From contig NZ_QWGR01000018.1 in the NCBI RefSeq assembly GCF_003576475.1, positions 44,682 to 108,681 of the forward strand: DNA of 64,000 nt, given 5' to 3'. The stretch's first letter is position 1, and each line of letters starts with the position of its first letter. Position numbers and translations under genes: made by a program. Shown here piece after piece: positions 1-9,184 of the stretch. Below the pieces are notes generated by a model. The model worked only from the letters and a program-made list of their open reading frames with translations, was not told the origin of the DNA and did no database searches. The stretch is from Maribellus luteus (lineage in GTDB: Bacteria; Bacteroidota; Bacteroidia; Bacteroidales; Prolixibacteraceae).

Positions 1-347
<347 letters not shown>

Positions 348-380
348 GACTCAATTAGACTATATAGTATATTATAGCAA

Positions 381-412
381 GGCTGTCCGTCAATTGACGG
401 ATGGCCTTTTTT
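381..412 (+). terminator. Rho-independent terminator of pfp
   Basis: Bases 381-406 form a 26-nt inverted repeat with no mispaired position (two G-T wobbles), 11-13 bp around a central AATT, followed directly by six T (407-412). It lies 34 bases after the pfp stop codon. Confidence 0.9.
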
Positions 413-673
413 ATCTGCCAAAATCAGCGACAAAATACAGTTGTATTATTTCGGCGGGGCTGTTCGAAAAACAGAAGAAATAATTTAAAGCAAATAGAAA
501 ACCGATAACTCAGATACTACTGTTTTTCGCTGTTTTATCAGTGATTATCTTCCAAAATCAGTGTTGTCAGCATTCCGTTTTCACGTTTTGCTTTCATTTC
601 AAAACTTCTGCCAGGTAACGTATCATTATGAGCGCGAAATTCGTTAATATAGCGTAATAAAAATCAGAAAGAG
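413..673. other. Intergenic spacer, no gene seen
   Basis: Together with the terminator this makes a 326-base gap between pfp and the next gene. It is AT-rich and holds no open frame worth calling and no clear TAnnTTTG promoter box. It presumably carries the promoter of the lipoprotein gene at 674; a purine-rich stretch (AGAAAGAG) just before that ATG may serve as ribosome binding site. Confidence 0.5.
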
Positions 674-1552
674 ATGAACAGGTTATTTATTGCAGCGATC
701 TTGTTAACGGTAGCAGTTTCGTGCCAGAATTATAAAAAGGATGTATCAAAACTTACCCAGGAAAGAGACAGCATTGCCCGGGAGGCCGAGTTAAAGGATT
801 CCGCGGTAACAGGCTATCTCGAAGATTTTAACGAGATAATGGCTACGCTCGATTCCATTAAAACAATGGAAAAGCTGGTGACCGTAAAATCGAGCGGACA
901 ACGTGAGATGAGTTACACCCAGAAACAGGCGATACTGGATGATGTGGCACTGCTGAATGAGATGTTGCAAAAGAACAAGGAGCAGTTGGCTGCCTTGCAA
1001 AAAAAGCTGAACAACGCGAACTACAAAGTTGGAAAGCTGAATTCGACCATTGCCGAGCTTGAACGGCTGGTAAGCAGTTTGCAAAAACAGGTAGACGAAA
1101 AGGATGCAGAAATTGCGCGTTTGAATACCGACGTTCAGAACCTGAGCCGTGATGTAATTCAGCTGAACGAGAAGATTGCGGTGATGGAAACCGAAAGCCA
1201 GGAGAAATCGAATACCATTGACAGACAGGTACAGGAGCTCAACAAGGCCTTTTTTGTAATTGGCAGCCGCAAAGAACTGGAGGAAAGTGGGGTAGTTGAC
1301 CGGAGTGGCGGTTTCATGGGAATTGGCCGTACATCGGTGGTAAAAGAAGATTTCAATAAAGAAGTGTTTACCGCGGTTGATATTCGCGACTTTGCCTATA
1401 TCCCGTTAAATACCAAAAAAGCAGAGGTGATCACGGTTCATCCGGCCGGATCGTTTCATATTTCGGGTGAAAAAACAGCCGATACTTTGTTTATCGACAA
1501 CCAAAATATTTTCTGGAACGCTTCGAAGTTTTTGGTGATTGTAACTAAATAA
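674..1552 (+). CDS. Coiled-coil lipoprotein with conserved C-terminal domain
   Basis: A 292-residue predicted envelope protein. Residues 1-16 form a signal peptide ending in the lipobox VAVSC, so Cys17 is the likely lipidated residue. Residues ~20-190 are heptad-like and rich in E, K, Q and L with few prolines, i.e. a long coiled coil. The last ~90 residues are a compact, beta-rich globular domain (from FVIGSRKELEESGVV to the end). This architecture is common in Bacteroidota and is sometimes labelled as a Cbp1-type collagen-binding adhesin, but that name is not evidence of function here. A role as an outer-membrane or periplasmic spacer is inference. It is convergent with the flavoprotein gene, with only 3 bases between stops. 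Confidence 0.8.
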   Translation: MNRLFIAAILLTVAVSCQNYKKDVSKLTQERDSIAREAELKDSAVTGYLEDFNEIMATLDSIKTMEKLVTVKSSGQREMSYTQKQAILDDVALLNEMLQKNKEQLAALQKKLNNANYKVGKLNSTIAELERLVSSLQKQVDEKDAEIARLNTDVQNLSRDVIQLNEKIAVMETESQEKSNTIDRQVQELNKAFFVIGSRKELEESGVVDRSGGFMGIGRTSVVKEDFNKEVFTAVDIRDFAYIPLNTKKAEVITVHPAGSFHISGEKTADTLFIDNQNIFWNASKFLVIVTK

Positions 1553-1555
1553 GGG

Positions 1556-2131
1556 CTACTTTTTTAGTTGATTAAGGAGCCAGACCATGTTGTCGGCCAG
1601 AGTGCGGATGGTTTGCATCCCTTCGTCATCGTTTAGCACATCTCCCGGATTGCGCCCGATGGCAAAGTTCCAGTAACTCGATCCCGGAACGATCATTTGG
1701 TTGATCAGAAAAAAGTTGTTGATTGTTTCAAAGGCGTGGAGCGCTCCGCCGCGACGCACTGCAATAACTCCGGCCCCAACTTTTCTTTTCAGAAGATGGC
1801 CGCCGGCACGGGTTGCATATCCGGCTACGTCAATCAGGGCTTTAATTTCCGTGGTAACATCGGCAAAATACACCGGCGATCCGATGATGATCCCATCTGC
1901 TTCCAGCATTTTCTCGATGCACAAGTTCAGGTGATCGTTTTTGATGTGGCACCGTCCGTCCTGCTCTTCCTTGCATTTGGCACAAGCGGTGCAGCCGTGC
2001 ACGGGTTTGTTCCCCAGTTGTACCAGTTCGGTTTGGAAACCTTCTGCTTCAAAAATTTTGAACATTTCATGGATCAAAAGTGCAGTGTTTCCGTTTCTGC
2101 GGGGACTTCCGTTTATGGCTACTATCTTCAT
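1556..2131 (-). CDS. Isf-like flavoprotein / NADPH-dependent FMN reductase family
   Basis: A 191-residue flavodoxin-fold protein. The N-terminal GSPRRNGNT loop binds the FMN phosphate. A compact cysteine cluster CTACAKCKEEQDGRC (C-x2-C-x2-C-x7-C) matches the [4Fe-4S] spacing described for archaeal iron-sulfur flavoprotein Isf, though many reductases of this family keep the cysteines without proven cluster. GSPVYFADVTTEIKALIDV is the conserved family segment. Likely role: cytoplasmic two-electron reduction of quinones, oxygen or small electrophiles; the partner is unknown. ATG start (2131-2129) is preceded on this strand by the AATGC octamer array at 2136-2164. Monocistronic, or loosely linked to the DUF4159 gene upstream. 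Confidence 0.85.
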   Translation of the reverse strand: MKIVAINGSPRRNGNTALLIHEMFKIFEAEGFQTELVQLGNKPVHGCTACAKCKEEQDGRCHIKNDHLNLCIEKMLEADGIIIGSPVYFADVTTEIKALIDVAGYATRAGGHLLKRKVGAGVIAVRRGGALHAFETINNFFLINQMIVPGSSYWNFAIGRNPGDVLNDDEGMQTIRTLADNMVWLLNQLKK

Positions 2132-2135
2132 AATT

Positions 2136-2164
2136 AATGCTAAAATGCTTGAATGCGTTAATGC
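2136..2164. repeat. Four-unit AATGC array, 8-bp period
   Basis: AATGC starts at 2136, 2144, 2152 and 2160, exactly every 8 bases, with variable trinucleotides between. It lies 5 bases upstream of the flavoprotein start codon. A mirrored GCATT array sits at 2269-2297. Confidence 0.8.
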
Positions 2165-2268
2165 TTTATAATTATTTATCTCAATATGTAAGCTAATTGG
2201 TCATAAAATAGCTGTAGGTTTTAGCTTATTCAGTTTGTGCTGAATCGCGGTTGTTTTTCAGTATTCTT

Positions 2269-2297
2269 GCATTTATGCATTTCAGCATTCACGCATT
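2269..2297. repeat. Four-unit GCATT array, 8-bp period (mirror of 2136-2164)
   Basis: GCATT starts at 2269, 2277, 2285 and 2293, exactly every 8 bases. GCATT is the reverse complement of AATGC, so the two arrays form an interrupted long-range inverted repeat about 100 bases apart. It ends 8 bases before the 3' end of the DUF4159 gene. Confidence 0.8.
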
Positions 2298-2304
2298 TCT
2301 TCTG

Positions 2305-2958
2305 TTACTGATTAAACACAAATGAAATGATGTTGGCACCCATTTGAAGTGCTTTCTCACGGAGCTCGGGTGGGTCGTTGTGTACGGCTTCGTCTTCCCA
2401 GCCATCGCCCAGATCACATTCGTAAGTATACAAACAAACGAGGCGGTCTTCAATAAAAATTCCAAAGGCCTGCGCAGGTTTTCCGTCGTGTTCATGGATT
2501 TTCGGAATTCCGTTGGGAAAATCAAACTTCTGGTGAAAAACCGGGTGCGAAGGTGGTAATTCAACCAACTCTTTTTCGGGGAAAACTTTTTTCATTTCCC
2601 GGCGAAAATATTCATCCATTCCGTAATTATCGTCCGCATATAAAAAGCCGCCGCCTTCGAGGTAGTGGCGCAGGTTCATGGCATCGCTTTCCGAAAAAAT
2701 AATATTGCCGTGACCGGTTAAACTAACAAACGGGAAATTAAAAATTTCGGGACTGCCTACTTCAATGGTAGACGGTTCGGTCTGGATGTTGGTATTTATC
2801 GTGCGGTTGCAGTATTCGATCAGGTTCGGAAGCGCAGTGGGGTCAGAATACCAGTCGCCACCCCCGTTGTATTTCAGCAAGGCTATTTTTACGGCACTGT
2901 TTTGTGCATTGACAGCCATCGCCCCCAAAATCATCCACATTATCAATTGAAACCGCAT
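2305..2958 (-). CDS. DUF4159 domain-containing exported protein
   Basis: A 217-residue protein with an N-terminal signal peptide (about residues 1-19, cut near MAVNAQ), followed by one domain that I recognise as DUF4159: KIALLKYNGGGDWYSDP at the start, LTGHGNIIFSESD, GGGFLYADDNYG, and a C-terminal GANIISF segment. The fold resembles class I glutamine amidotransferase/ThuA-like domains, but no catalytic residues are established for the family. In other Bacteroidota DUF4159 proteins occur near MoxR/DUF58 (BatA-like) clusters; no such partners are here. Next gene upstream on the strand is the FemAB-like gene, 100 bases away. Function unknown. Confidence 0.8.
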   Translation of the reverse strand: MRFQLIMWMILGAMAVNAQNSAVKIALLKYNGGGDWYSDPTALPNLIEYCNRTINTNIQTEPSTIEVGSPEIFNFPFVSLTGHGNIIFSESDAMNLRHYLEGGGFLYADDNYGMDEYFRREMKKVFPEKELVELPPSHPVFHQKFDFPNGIPKIHEHDGKPAQAFGIFIEDRLVCLYTYECDLGDGWEDEAVHNDPPELREKALQMGANIISFVFNQ

Positions 2959-3058
2959 ATCTTAATTTTTCCGAAAAATACAACACGAATCTGAAACCCA
3001 AAACTATTCCTTCACTTTTTAAAGGAGATGGGGTTGGTGGCTCTAATTCTTCAACCCA

Positions 3059-4162
3059 TCAGTTGCAGAGTTCCTGAACGATGAATAAATCGTAGTGTTT
3101 TTGCGAATAAGGATAATCCCAACACCCCATGCGGTGATACAAATTGCCGCCGAAACCTTTCTTGTAAATATGAATCCCGTGCAAAGGATGGCTTTGGTTG
3201 ATGTTGGGAGCCGAACCAAACATATCGTACTCGGAACAGCCCCAGTTTTTTGCCATTTTTATGGATTCCCATTGCAAGGCATAACTGGCCATGATATTTT
3301 GTTTATTGGTGGCTGAAGCTCCGTAAAGATAGGTGCCGCGCTTGTGCGACAATGCCAAAAACATTGAAGCCATGAATTCTCCTTCCCAGTCGGCCATTAG
3401 CATTTTTACTTTCACCCCTTTTTTGTTGTTATCCTGTTTTTTTAGGATGCTCAGAAAATACTGTTCGTTTTGCAAAGGCAGGTTGTGCCGAACCGCTGTA
3501 TCGTAATACAACCTGTACCACTCGCTGATGTGTTCAATGCCGTATTCCTGAACCCTGATACCCTGGTTCAGCGCCCGTTTTACGTTGTAGCGGGTGTTGT
3601 AGCGCATGTTCGACAAAAGGGTATCTTCCTGCTGGGTGAGATCCAGAAAAAAAGTATTCTTGGGGAGAATGTCGCTCGGGCTTTTTTTCAGTCTCCAGTT
3701 AATGGTTTTATAATTAACCCTGAACTCCTGAACCTGCTCATCGGGTGGCCCGGTCCAGTTTCCATGGGCATCAAAATAATCGTCATCGGCCGACCACTGG
3801 TTTTGCCAGGCAAGGTCGTAGCGGATGAAAATACAGTTGCGCGGAAGGTAAGGTTTGATGGTTTCCGACAGTTGTTCCAGGAAAACACCCTGGTTTTCAA
3901 ACTCCGGCTCCAGTTCCGGACCGTACGGAACATAGGCAAAACAATGGGTGGCATCGATGTACTTGATAAGCACCAAAAGATCATCACTTTCATTTCCCTG
4001 CACATCGCCATGGCTGAAAAGCGTATCTTTTGACACTGAAATTTCAAATCCTTTGGGTTGAAAGCCTTGCTTATCCTTTAATCTTCCCCAGAAAGGTGTT
4101 TGAGAGAGAATGTTGCTTGGCTTAATCTCCTCAATCTCCTTTTGAACAATCGTACAATCCAT
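3059..4162 (-). CDS. FemAB-like (GNAT-fold) aminoacyl or acyl transferase
   Basis: About 367 residues with the lipid II:glycine glycyltransferase FemA/FemB/FemX architecture: two tandem GNAT folds. Recognisable segments are QTPFWGRLKDKQGF near the N-terminus, RYNTRYNVKRALNQGI in the middle, MLMADWEGEFMASMFL, and the C-terminal YDMFGSAPNINQSHPLHGIH with YKKGFGG. Classical members add amino acids from aminoacyl-tRNA to the peptidoglycan stem peptide. Bacteroidota peptidoglycan normally lacks interpeptide bridges, so the substrate here may differ. I chose the ATG at 4162 over an in-frame TTG at 4180. No signal peptide; cytoplasmic. Confidence 0.8.
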   Translation of the reverse strand: MDCTIVQKEIEEIKPSNILSQTPFWGRLKDKQGFQPKGFEISVSKDTLFSHGDVQGNESDDLLVLIKYIDATHCFAYVPYGPELEPEFENQGVFLEQLSETIKPYLPRNCIFIRYDLAWQNQWSADDDYFDAHGNWTGPPDEQVQEFRVNYKTINWRLKKSPSDILPKNTFFLDLTQQEDTLLSNMRYNTRYNVKRALNQGIRVQEYGIEHISEWYRLYYDTAVRHNLPLQNEQYFLSILKKQDNNKKGVKVKMLMADWEGEFMASMFLALSHKRGTYLYGASATNKQNIMASYALQWESIKMAKNWGCSEYDMFGSAPNINQSHPLHGIHIYKKGFGGNLYHRMGCWDYPYSQKHYDLFIVQELCN

Positions 4163-4309
4163 CTCCAAAATTTTGGGCAAAGCTATCCAATATAAAGGGG
4201 AATAAAAATTTAACTGTCAAAACAACGGGTATTTCAGCTTTAGTTACATACTGCTAACATTGCCCCAAAAAGAGGCGGCAGAATTCGGATCGAAAGAGGA
4301 TTTATGGGG

Positions 4310-5317
4310 CTATTGTTTCAGGAATTTCGTTAACGGAGTAATGAATTGATCAAAGCTTTCAATGTGCGGAAGATGACCGATATTCGGAATCTCTACCAAT
4401 TCAGAGTGGGGGATGGCTGCCTGTGTTTTTTTGCCAAGTTCTTCATACAATCCCATTTTTTCCCTGACTTCTTCCGAAACCAGTCCTTTTCCCAGGGCCG
4501 TCCGGTCACGGGTTCCGATAATCAGCAGGGTAGGCACCTGCACCTGCGGAAATTCATATAATACCGGTTGGGTGAAAATCATATCGTAGGTTAGTGCTGC
4601 ATTCCAGGCGATACGCGGGTAATCCGAATTTAATGTCCATCCGGCCAAAAGGTTTACCCATTCATCGTAATCAGGGCTCCATTTTCCATCGTAATAACTT
4701 GCCAGCTGGTAATCTTTTATTTGCTGATAGCTTTTTTTAAGCTCGTTTTCGTACCACCATTCCACCGGTTTGTAAGGGGCAACCAGTTTCCAGTCTTCCA
4801 GTCCGATCGGATTTTCAAGGATCAGTTTCTCGGTTGTTTCCGGAAACATCAACGCAAAACGGGTGGCCAGCATTCCGCCCATGGAGTGCCCCAAAACGGC
4901 AGTTTTTGTAACCTGAAGATAATCCAGGAGCATTTTTGTATTGATTGCCAGTTGCTGAAATGTATAATGAAAATGTTCGGGTTTCGACGACTTTCCAAAG
5001 CCGACCTGATCGGGCACAATCACCCGGAAACCTTCTTTTGTCAGAGCTTCGATCGTGGTTTTCCAGTAAGCTCCGTTGAAATTTTTTCCATGAAGAAGTA
5101 CGATGTTTTTTCCGTTGTAATTGTCGGGCTTAACATCCATGTAAGCCATTTTCAGGTTTTGCAATTGCACATTTAACCGAAGGTATTCAACCGGATACGG
5201 GTAGTCATAATTTGTTAGCTCCAGATCGAGCCATTTTAGGTGGTTCGATTGTGCGGATGCCGTTGCCTGAACAAAAATAAGTAGAATAAAAGCAGCCATC
5301 ATTCTTGTTGTCTTCAT
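4310..5317 (-). CDS. Exported alpha/beta hydrolase
   Basis: 335 residues. Residues 1-22 are a signal peptide ending near TASAQ, so the enzyme is periplasmic or surface-exposed. The alpha/beta-hydrolase core follows: oxyanion region LLHGKNFNGAYW (~74-85), nucleophile elbow GHSMGG with Ser145, catalytic Asp in GTRDRTALGK (~270), and His in NIGHLPHIES (~315). This completes a Ser-Asp-His triad. The cap region around VEWWYENELKKSYQQIKDY suggests a small-molecule ester, amide or haloalkane-type substrate, but the substrate is unknown. It lies 63 bases downstream of rsmE on the same strand. Confidence 0.85.
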   Translation of the reverse strand: MKTTRMMAAFILLIFVQATASAQSNHLKWLDLELTNYDYPYPVEYLRLNVQLQNLKMAYMDVKPDNYNGKNIVLLHGKNFNGAYWKTTIEALTKEGFRVIVPDQVGFGKSSKPEHFHYTFQQLAINTKMLLDYLQVTKTAVLGHSMGGMLATRFALMFPETTEKLILENPIGLEDWKLVAPYKPVEWWYENELKKSYQQIKDYQLASYYDGKWSPDYDEWVNLLAGWTLNSDYPRIAWNAALTYDMIFTQPVLYEFPQVQVPTLLIIGTRDRTALGKGLVSEEVREKMGLYEELGKKTQAAIPHSELVEIPNIGHLPHIESFDQFITPLTKFLKQ

Positions 5318-5380
5318 GGTATTTTCTGTTTTAATCTTTCTGAAACGAAATTCTTTCGTTCAATGTTCAGGCTTGCGGCT

Positions 5381-6082
5381 TTATTCGTTGGCCAGGTTTA
5401 CAATGTGGCAGGCCACCACGCCGGCGGTTTCGGTGCGCAGCCGGGCTTTCCCAAGCGAAATCTCCGTAAAACCCGCAGCTTTGGCCTGCTCTACTTCTTC
5501 TGGGCTGAAATCACCCTCGGGGCCAATCAGTAGCAAAACATTTTTTCCTTTTGAAACCAGCTTCTTTAAATGTGGTTTTTCGCCGTCGTTACAGTGTGCA
5601 ATGTACTTTTCTCCCTGAAAACCAGCATTGATCAAATCTTCAAAACGGGTGAGTTCGTTGAGCTTCGGAAGGTATGCTTTAACCGATTGTTTCATCGCCG
5701 AAACAAGGATCTTTTCCAACCGCTCGGGTTTGATGATTTTTCGTTCTGAATGCGACGAAAGCAAGGGCGTAATCGTATCAACACCAATTTCGGTGCATTT
5801 CTCCAAACACCATTCAAAACGGTCGATGTTTTTGGTCGGGGCAATGGCCAGGTGCAGGCTAAAGTCGCGCTTTTCAAATTCTTTATGGGTTTCCAGAATC
5901 GAGATGCTGCAGCTTTTGGGGTGGGCATCGAGTATTTCGGCCTGGTAAAAACCACCCTTCCCGTCCACAATCTGTATTTGGTCGCCACCGGATAAGCGCA
6001 GTACTTTTACCGCATGTTTCGATTCATCGGCATCGAGCGCGACTGTATTTCCTGTAATTTCCGGGATGTAAAAAAGCTGCAT
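5381..6082 (-). CDS. rsmE: 16S rRNA (uracil1498-N3)-methyltransferase RsmE
   Basis: 233 residues, the usual RsmE length. The N-terminal PUA-like domain (MQLFYIPE...HAVKVLRL) is followed by a SPOUT (trefoil-knot) methyltransferase domain with the diagnostic LLIGPEGDFSPEEV and the C-terminal LGKARLRTETAGVVA motif that binds S-adenosylmethionine. It methylates N3 of U1498 in helix 44 of 16S rRNA in the 30S subunit. ATG start. It lies 74 bases after cydB on the same strand. Confidence 0.93.
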   Translation of the reverse strand: MQLFYIPEITGNTVALDADESKHAVKVLRLSGGDQIQIVDGKGGFYQAEILDAHPKSCSISILETHKEFEKRDFSLHLAIAPTKNIDRFEWCLEKCTEIGVDTITPLLSSHSERKIIKPERLEKILVSAMKQSVKAYLPKLNELTRFEDLINAGFQGEKYIAHCNDGEKPHLKKLVSKGKNVLLLIGPEGDFSPEEVEQAKAAGFTEISLGKARLRTETAGVVACHIVNLANE

Positions 6083-6156
6083 TTTGTTTCGATTTCTGAT
6101 TTACACAAAAGTAATCAAATCATGCTTTAGTGCTCACCTTTCCATTGGGCAGTGGT

Positions 6157-7170
6157 TTATTCATTTTCTCTGACCGACTTTTCTTCGAATTTGAAAACCT
6201 TGTAAAGGTAGGCAACCGACGGAAGGATAATTATAACCCCCACCACGAGTGCGATCAGCAAATACAGCTGGACTTTGTACGGTGCCCCGGCATTTTGCAG
6301 GGTGATATCCGGCGCGTCTTTGATGTTTACAATAATCGGGAACTGTATGGCAAACCAGCCAATTACGATCATAGTGGTTTGAAAACCTCCGATCAGCCGA
6401 AGCATTAAACGGTTCGGGTTATTCAGGTATTTCCACAAAAAGGGCAGGGCGAGTGTTGCCAGCACAATGGCTGCAATACTTACCGGCGACTGGATAAATT
6501 CCATCAGCAAAGGGTGCCCTTCGAGTTCGGCGGTGAGAAAAACCAAGGCTCCGGTGAGTACCAGTCCCAACAGCAGGCGTTTGGTAACTTTGGCAAAATA
6601 CTGCACGTATTCTTCGTTTTTTATCTCGCTAACCGTAAAAATGCCAGCCAGAAATGCGAACAGCAAAACCAGGAACAAGCCCATGCTCATCGAAAAGAGA
6701 TTCAGCCAGGGATGAATGTACACCTCGAAAAAGCCTTCGCGGTAGTCGAGCGTGATTTCGCCCAGAATAATTCCGCCCAGCGTAACACCTAAAAAGAAGG
6801 TGGTAACAAGACTGGAATACTGAAAGATAGCTGAATAGATCTTCATCGGGCGCTTCTCATCAATGTCGTAATGCCTGAAGGTAAAAGCCGATCCGCGCAT
6901 GATGATGCCCAGCAGCACCATCAAGACCGGAATATGCAAGGCGGTCAGAACCGTGGAGTAAACCGTTGGAAAGCCAACAAAAAGGATCACCACCACCAGG
7001 ATCAGCCACATATGGTTGGCCTCCCAAACCGGCGCAATGGCTTTGGTAACAATCTTGGCCGCTTTTCCGCGGGTAAATAATTCAAGGATTCCACCTCCAA
7101 AATCGGCCCCTCCGAGCAGCACGTACAAGAAGAGGCTGATAACCATTATCAGGAAATTTATTTCAACCAT
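6157..7170 (-). CDS. cydB: Cytochrome bd ubiquinol oxidase subunit II
   Basis: 337 residues, with about nine hydrophobic segments, starting MVEINFLIMVISLFLYVLLGGADFGGGI. The GGADFGGG segment near the N-terminus and PVWEANHMWLI (~45-55) are conserved CydB signatures. It is the second subunit of the inner-membrane cytochrome bd quinol oxidase, which reduces O2 to water with high affinity. The start overlaps the end of cydA by 8 bases, so translation is coupled. Confidence 0.95.
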   Translation of the reverse strand: MVEINFLIMVISLFLYVLLGGADFGGGILELFTRGKAAKIVTKAIAPVWEANHMWLILVVVILFVGFPTVYSTVLTALHIPVLMVLLGIIMRGSAFTFRHYDIDEKRPMKIYSAIFQYSSLVTTFFLGVTLGGIILGEITLDYREGFFEVYIHPWLNLFSMSMGLFLVLLFAFLAGIFTVSEIKNEEYVQYFAKVTKRLLLGLVLTGALVFLTAELEGHPLLMEFIQSPVSIAAIVLATLALPFLWKYLNNPNRLMLRLIGGFQTTMIVIGWFAIQFPIIVNIKDAPDITLQNAGAPYKVQLYLLIALVVGVIIILPSVAYLYKVFKFEEKSVRENE

Positions 7171-8473
7171 TGGACAGATATTTAGCTTGTAAAACTTTGA
7201 TTTGCCTGCTTAAGAGCCAGATAACCACAAAGCTCAGGATGAGGTAAACCGCCGATATGGTGTAAAAAGTGTATTGAATTCCCGGCATGGGAGTGAGCGA
7301 GTCCTTTGTTTTCATAATGCCGTAAATAATCCAGGGTTGACGGCCCACTTCGGTAACAATCCAGCCGGCTTCTACCGCAATAAAACCGAGCGGCGTGGCA
7401 ATAAACAACATTCTCAGCCACCATTTCTTTTCCAGCCAGTGTTTGTATTTGAAGGTAGCGGCCAGGAAAATTGCCGCAATCAGCATCAGAAACATACCGA
7501 TCCCCACCATAATCTGAAACGAATAATGCGTGATCGGAATGGGTGGCCATTCATCTTTTGGGAACTGGTCCAAACCTTTTACCTCGGCATTGAAATCGCC
7601 ATGTGCCAGAAAACTCAGGAATCCCGGAAGTTTGATGGCGTATTTTACGGTTTCATTTTCCACATCGGGTATTCCGCCAATAATAAGCGGCGCACGTTCC
7701 TGGGTTTCAAAGTGAGACTCAAAAGCAGCCAGCTTTGCGGGTTGCAGTTTGGCCACATTTTTTGCTGCCAGGTCGCCACTTATGGGTTGCAGAATCGCAG
7801 CTGCCGAAGCAAAAGTCAATGCAATGGTAATCGCTTTTGCGTGAATCTCCAGTTTGTTTTTTAAATAAAGAATGGCATGTACACCCGCTACGGCAAAGCC
7901 TGTGGCCGAGAAGGCTGCAATGGTCATGTGATGCGCCTGCGAGAACCAGGCTTTGTTAAACATTGCTTTTACCGGGTCGATATTATAGGCTTTTCCATCT
8001 ATCCAGTCGAAGCCCGAAGGAGCATTCATCCAACCATTGGCGGCCACTACAAAAATTCCCGAAAGTACCCCGGCAATTCCTACGATGAGCCCCGTGTACA
8101 GGTGCACCCATTTATTCAGTCGTTTCCATCCGTAAAGGAACAAACCAAGCGCAATGGCTTCCACAAAAAAGGCGGTTCCTTCCCACGAAAAAGGCATCCC
8201 GAAAATGGGGCCGGCGTGTTCCATAAAACCGGGCCAAAGCATGCCCAGTTCAAACGATAAAACGGTACCCGAAACGGCACCAACGGCAAAGAAAATTGCC
8301 ACTCCTTTCGACCAGGCCTTGGCCAGATCGAGATAAACCGGGTTGTTGGTTCGCAGCCATTTCCATTCGGCCACAAACATAAACCAGGGCATCACCATAC
8401 CAATACAGGCAAAAATGATATGAAATCCGAGCGAAACCCCCATTTGCATACGGGCAGCCATAAATGCATCCAT
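7163..8473 (-). CDS. cydA: Cytochrome bd ubiquinol oxidase subunit I
   Basis: 436 residues and multi-pass. Visible family residues: His18 (heme b595/d ligand position), SWEGTAFFVEA (~96-106) with the conserved glutamates, SQAHHMTI (~178-185) and GRQPW (377-381). Met322 in SFQIMVGIG is the likely heme b558 ligand. The quinol-binding Q-loop (about 235-310) is of the short type, lacking the enterobacterial insertion. The oxidase allows growth or survival at low oxygen. ATG start. The 745-base repeat-rich spacer lies upstream; no clear promoter box was found there. Confidence 0.95.
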   Translation of the reverse strand: MDAFMAARMQMGVSLGFHIIFACIGMVMPWFMFVAEWKWLRTNNPVYLDLAKAWSKGVAIFFAVGAVSGTVLSFELGMLWPGFMEHAGPIFGMPFSWEGTAFFVEAIALGLFLYGWKRLNKWVHLYTGLIVGIAGVLSGIFVVAANGWMNAPSGFDWIDGKAYNIDPVKAMFNKAWFSQAHHMTIAAFSATGFAVAGVHAILYLKNKLEIHAKAITIALTFASAAAILQPISGDLAAKNVAKLQPAKLAAFESHFETQERAPLIIGGIPDVENETVKYAIKLPGFLSFLAHGDFNAEVKGLDQFPKDEWPPIPITHYSFQIMVGIGMFLMLIAAIFLAATFKYKHWLEKKWWLRMLFIATPLGFIAVEAGWIVTEVGRQPWIIYGIMKTKDSLTPMPGIQYTFYTISAVYLILSFVVIWLLSRQIKVLQAKYLSNG

Positions 8474-8690
8474 GTTGTAGAATTAATTGTTTGTAACTGT
8501 TTTCACATTCATCAACGTTCTAAATGGATTTCGGTTTGATGAAGTGGAAAAAGTTAACATCGATTGCCGAAGGAGGAGGTGGCAATATTTTGATAGTTTG
8601 GATATTAAGAACGATCAGATGTCAGTGTAAAAAAGCAGATTTAACGTTGGATGTATTCCGTTAATTGAGTTTTAGTTTTGCTGTGAAGCT

Positions 8691-8794
8691 GTATTGCCGT
8701 GCCTTGTCAGCGCTTAACGGATTTAGCCGCTTAGCGCATAATATTTACAGGTGATAGTTAAAAGGGAGTTTACGGTGTTTGGGGATAAGACGTT
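8691..8794. repeat. 104-bp perfect direct repeat, copy 1
   Basis: Bases 8691-8794 are identical to 9081-9184, starting GTATTGCCGTGCC and ending GGGGATAAGACGTT; flanks differ immediately outside. Each copy contains an imperfect hairpin GCGCTTAACGG / CCGCTTAGCGC around ATTTAG. Confidence 0.95.
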
Positions 8795-8883
8795 GATAAA
8801 TTCACGTTCTCTGAGCGTGGTCAGGGAAGCACTGCATTTCGCTTTCGAGTATTATCGTCATTTCGCAAGTACTTTTTATTTCA

Positions 8884-8964
8884 CGCTGATTGCGCTGATT
8901 ATCGCAAATTTTATCTCACCCATCTGGATGGAATTATTTTCTGCGTAGATCTGCGTTATCTGCG
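8884..8964. repeat. Imperfect long inverted repeat
   Basis: The left arm 8884-8908 and right arm 8940-8964 are reverse complements at roughly two thirds of positions. Each contains repeated CGCNGAT/ATCNGCG units. The resulting ~25-bp stem has a ~31-base loop. It resembles palindromic intergenic elements of the CTGCG-ATCTGCG type. Confidence 0.6.
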
Positions 8965-9042
8965 AGACGTTAAATTCCGCTGCGGAGTTAAGGTATAAGT
9001 CAAATCAATGCGAGAAAGAACAATAATTGTGTTTTTACTGGT

Positions 9043-9065
9043 AAATCACGTCCTTTGGGCGTGAT
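9043..9065. repeat. Small hairpin element
   Basis: AATCACGTCC and GGGCGTGATT pair over 10 bp (one T-G wobble) around TTT. There is no T-tract on either side, so this is a repeat element rather than a terminator. Confidence 0.6.
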
Positions 9066-9080
9066 TGATTGAGTATGCCC

Positions 9081-9184
9081 GTATTGCCGTGCCTTGTCAG
9101 CGCTTAACGGATTTAGCCGCTTAGCGCATAATATTTACAGGTGATAGTTAAAAGGGAGTTTACGGTGTTTGGGGATAAGACGTT
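9081..9184. repeat. 104-bp perfect direct repeat, copy 2
   Basis: Identical to 8691-8794 over all 104 bases and in the same orientation, 390 bases further on. It ends 34 bases before the 3' end of the SixA-like gene. Confidence 0.95.

Noticed and set aside
1697..2137. 146-codon plus-strand frame over the flavoprotein gene
   Set aside because: Shadow of the minus-strand gene, which has FMN-loop and cysteine motifs.
2136..2297. The mirrored AATGC arrays as a terminator
   Set aside because: Stem would be interrupted every five pairs with a ~100-base loop and no T-tract.
8751..8948. 65-codon plus-strand frame in the cydA-SixA spacer
   Set aside because: It starts inside one 104-bp repeat copy and runs through the large inverted repeat; sequence looks like translated repeat DNA and has no conserved features.
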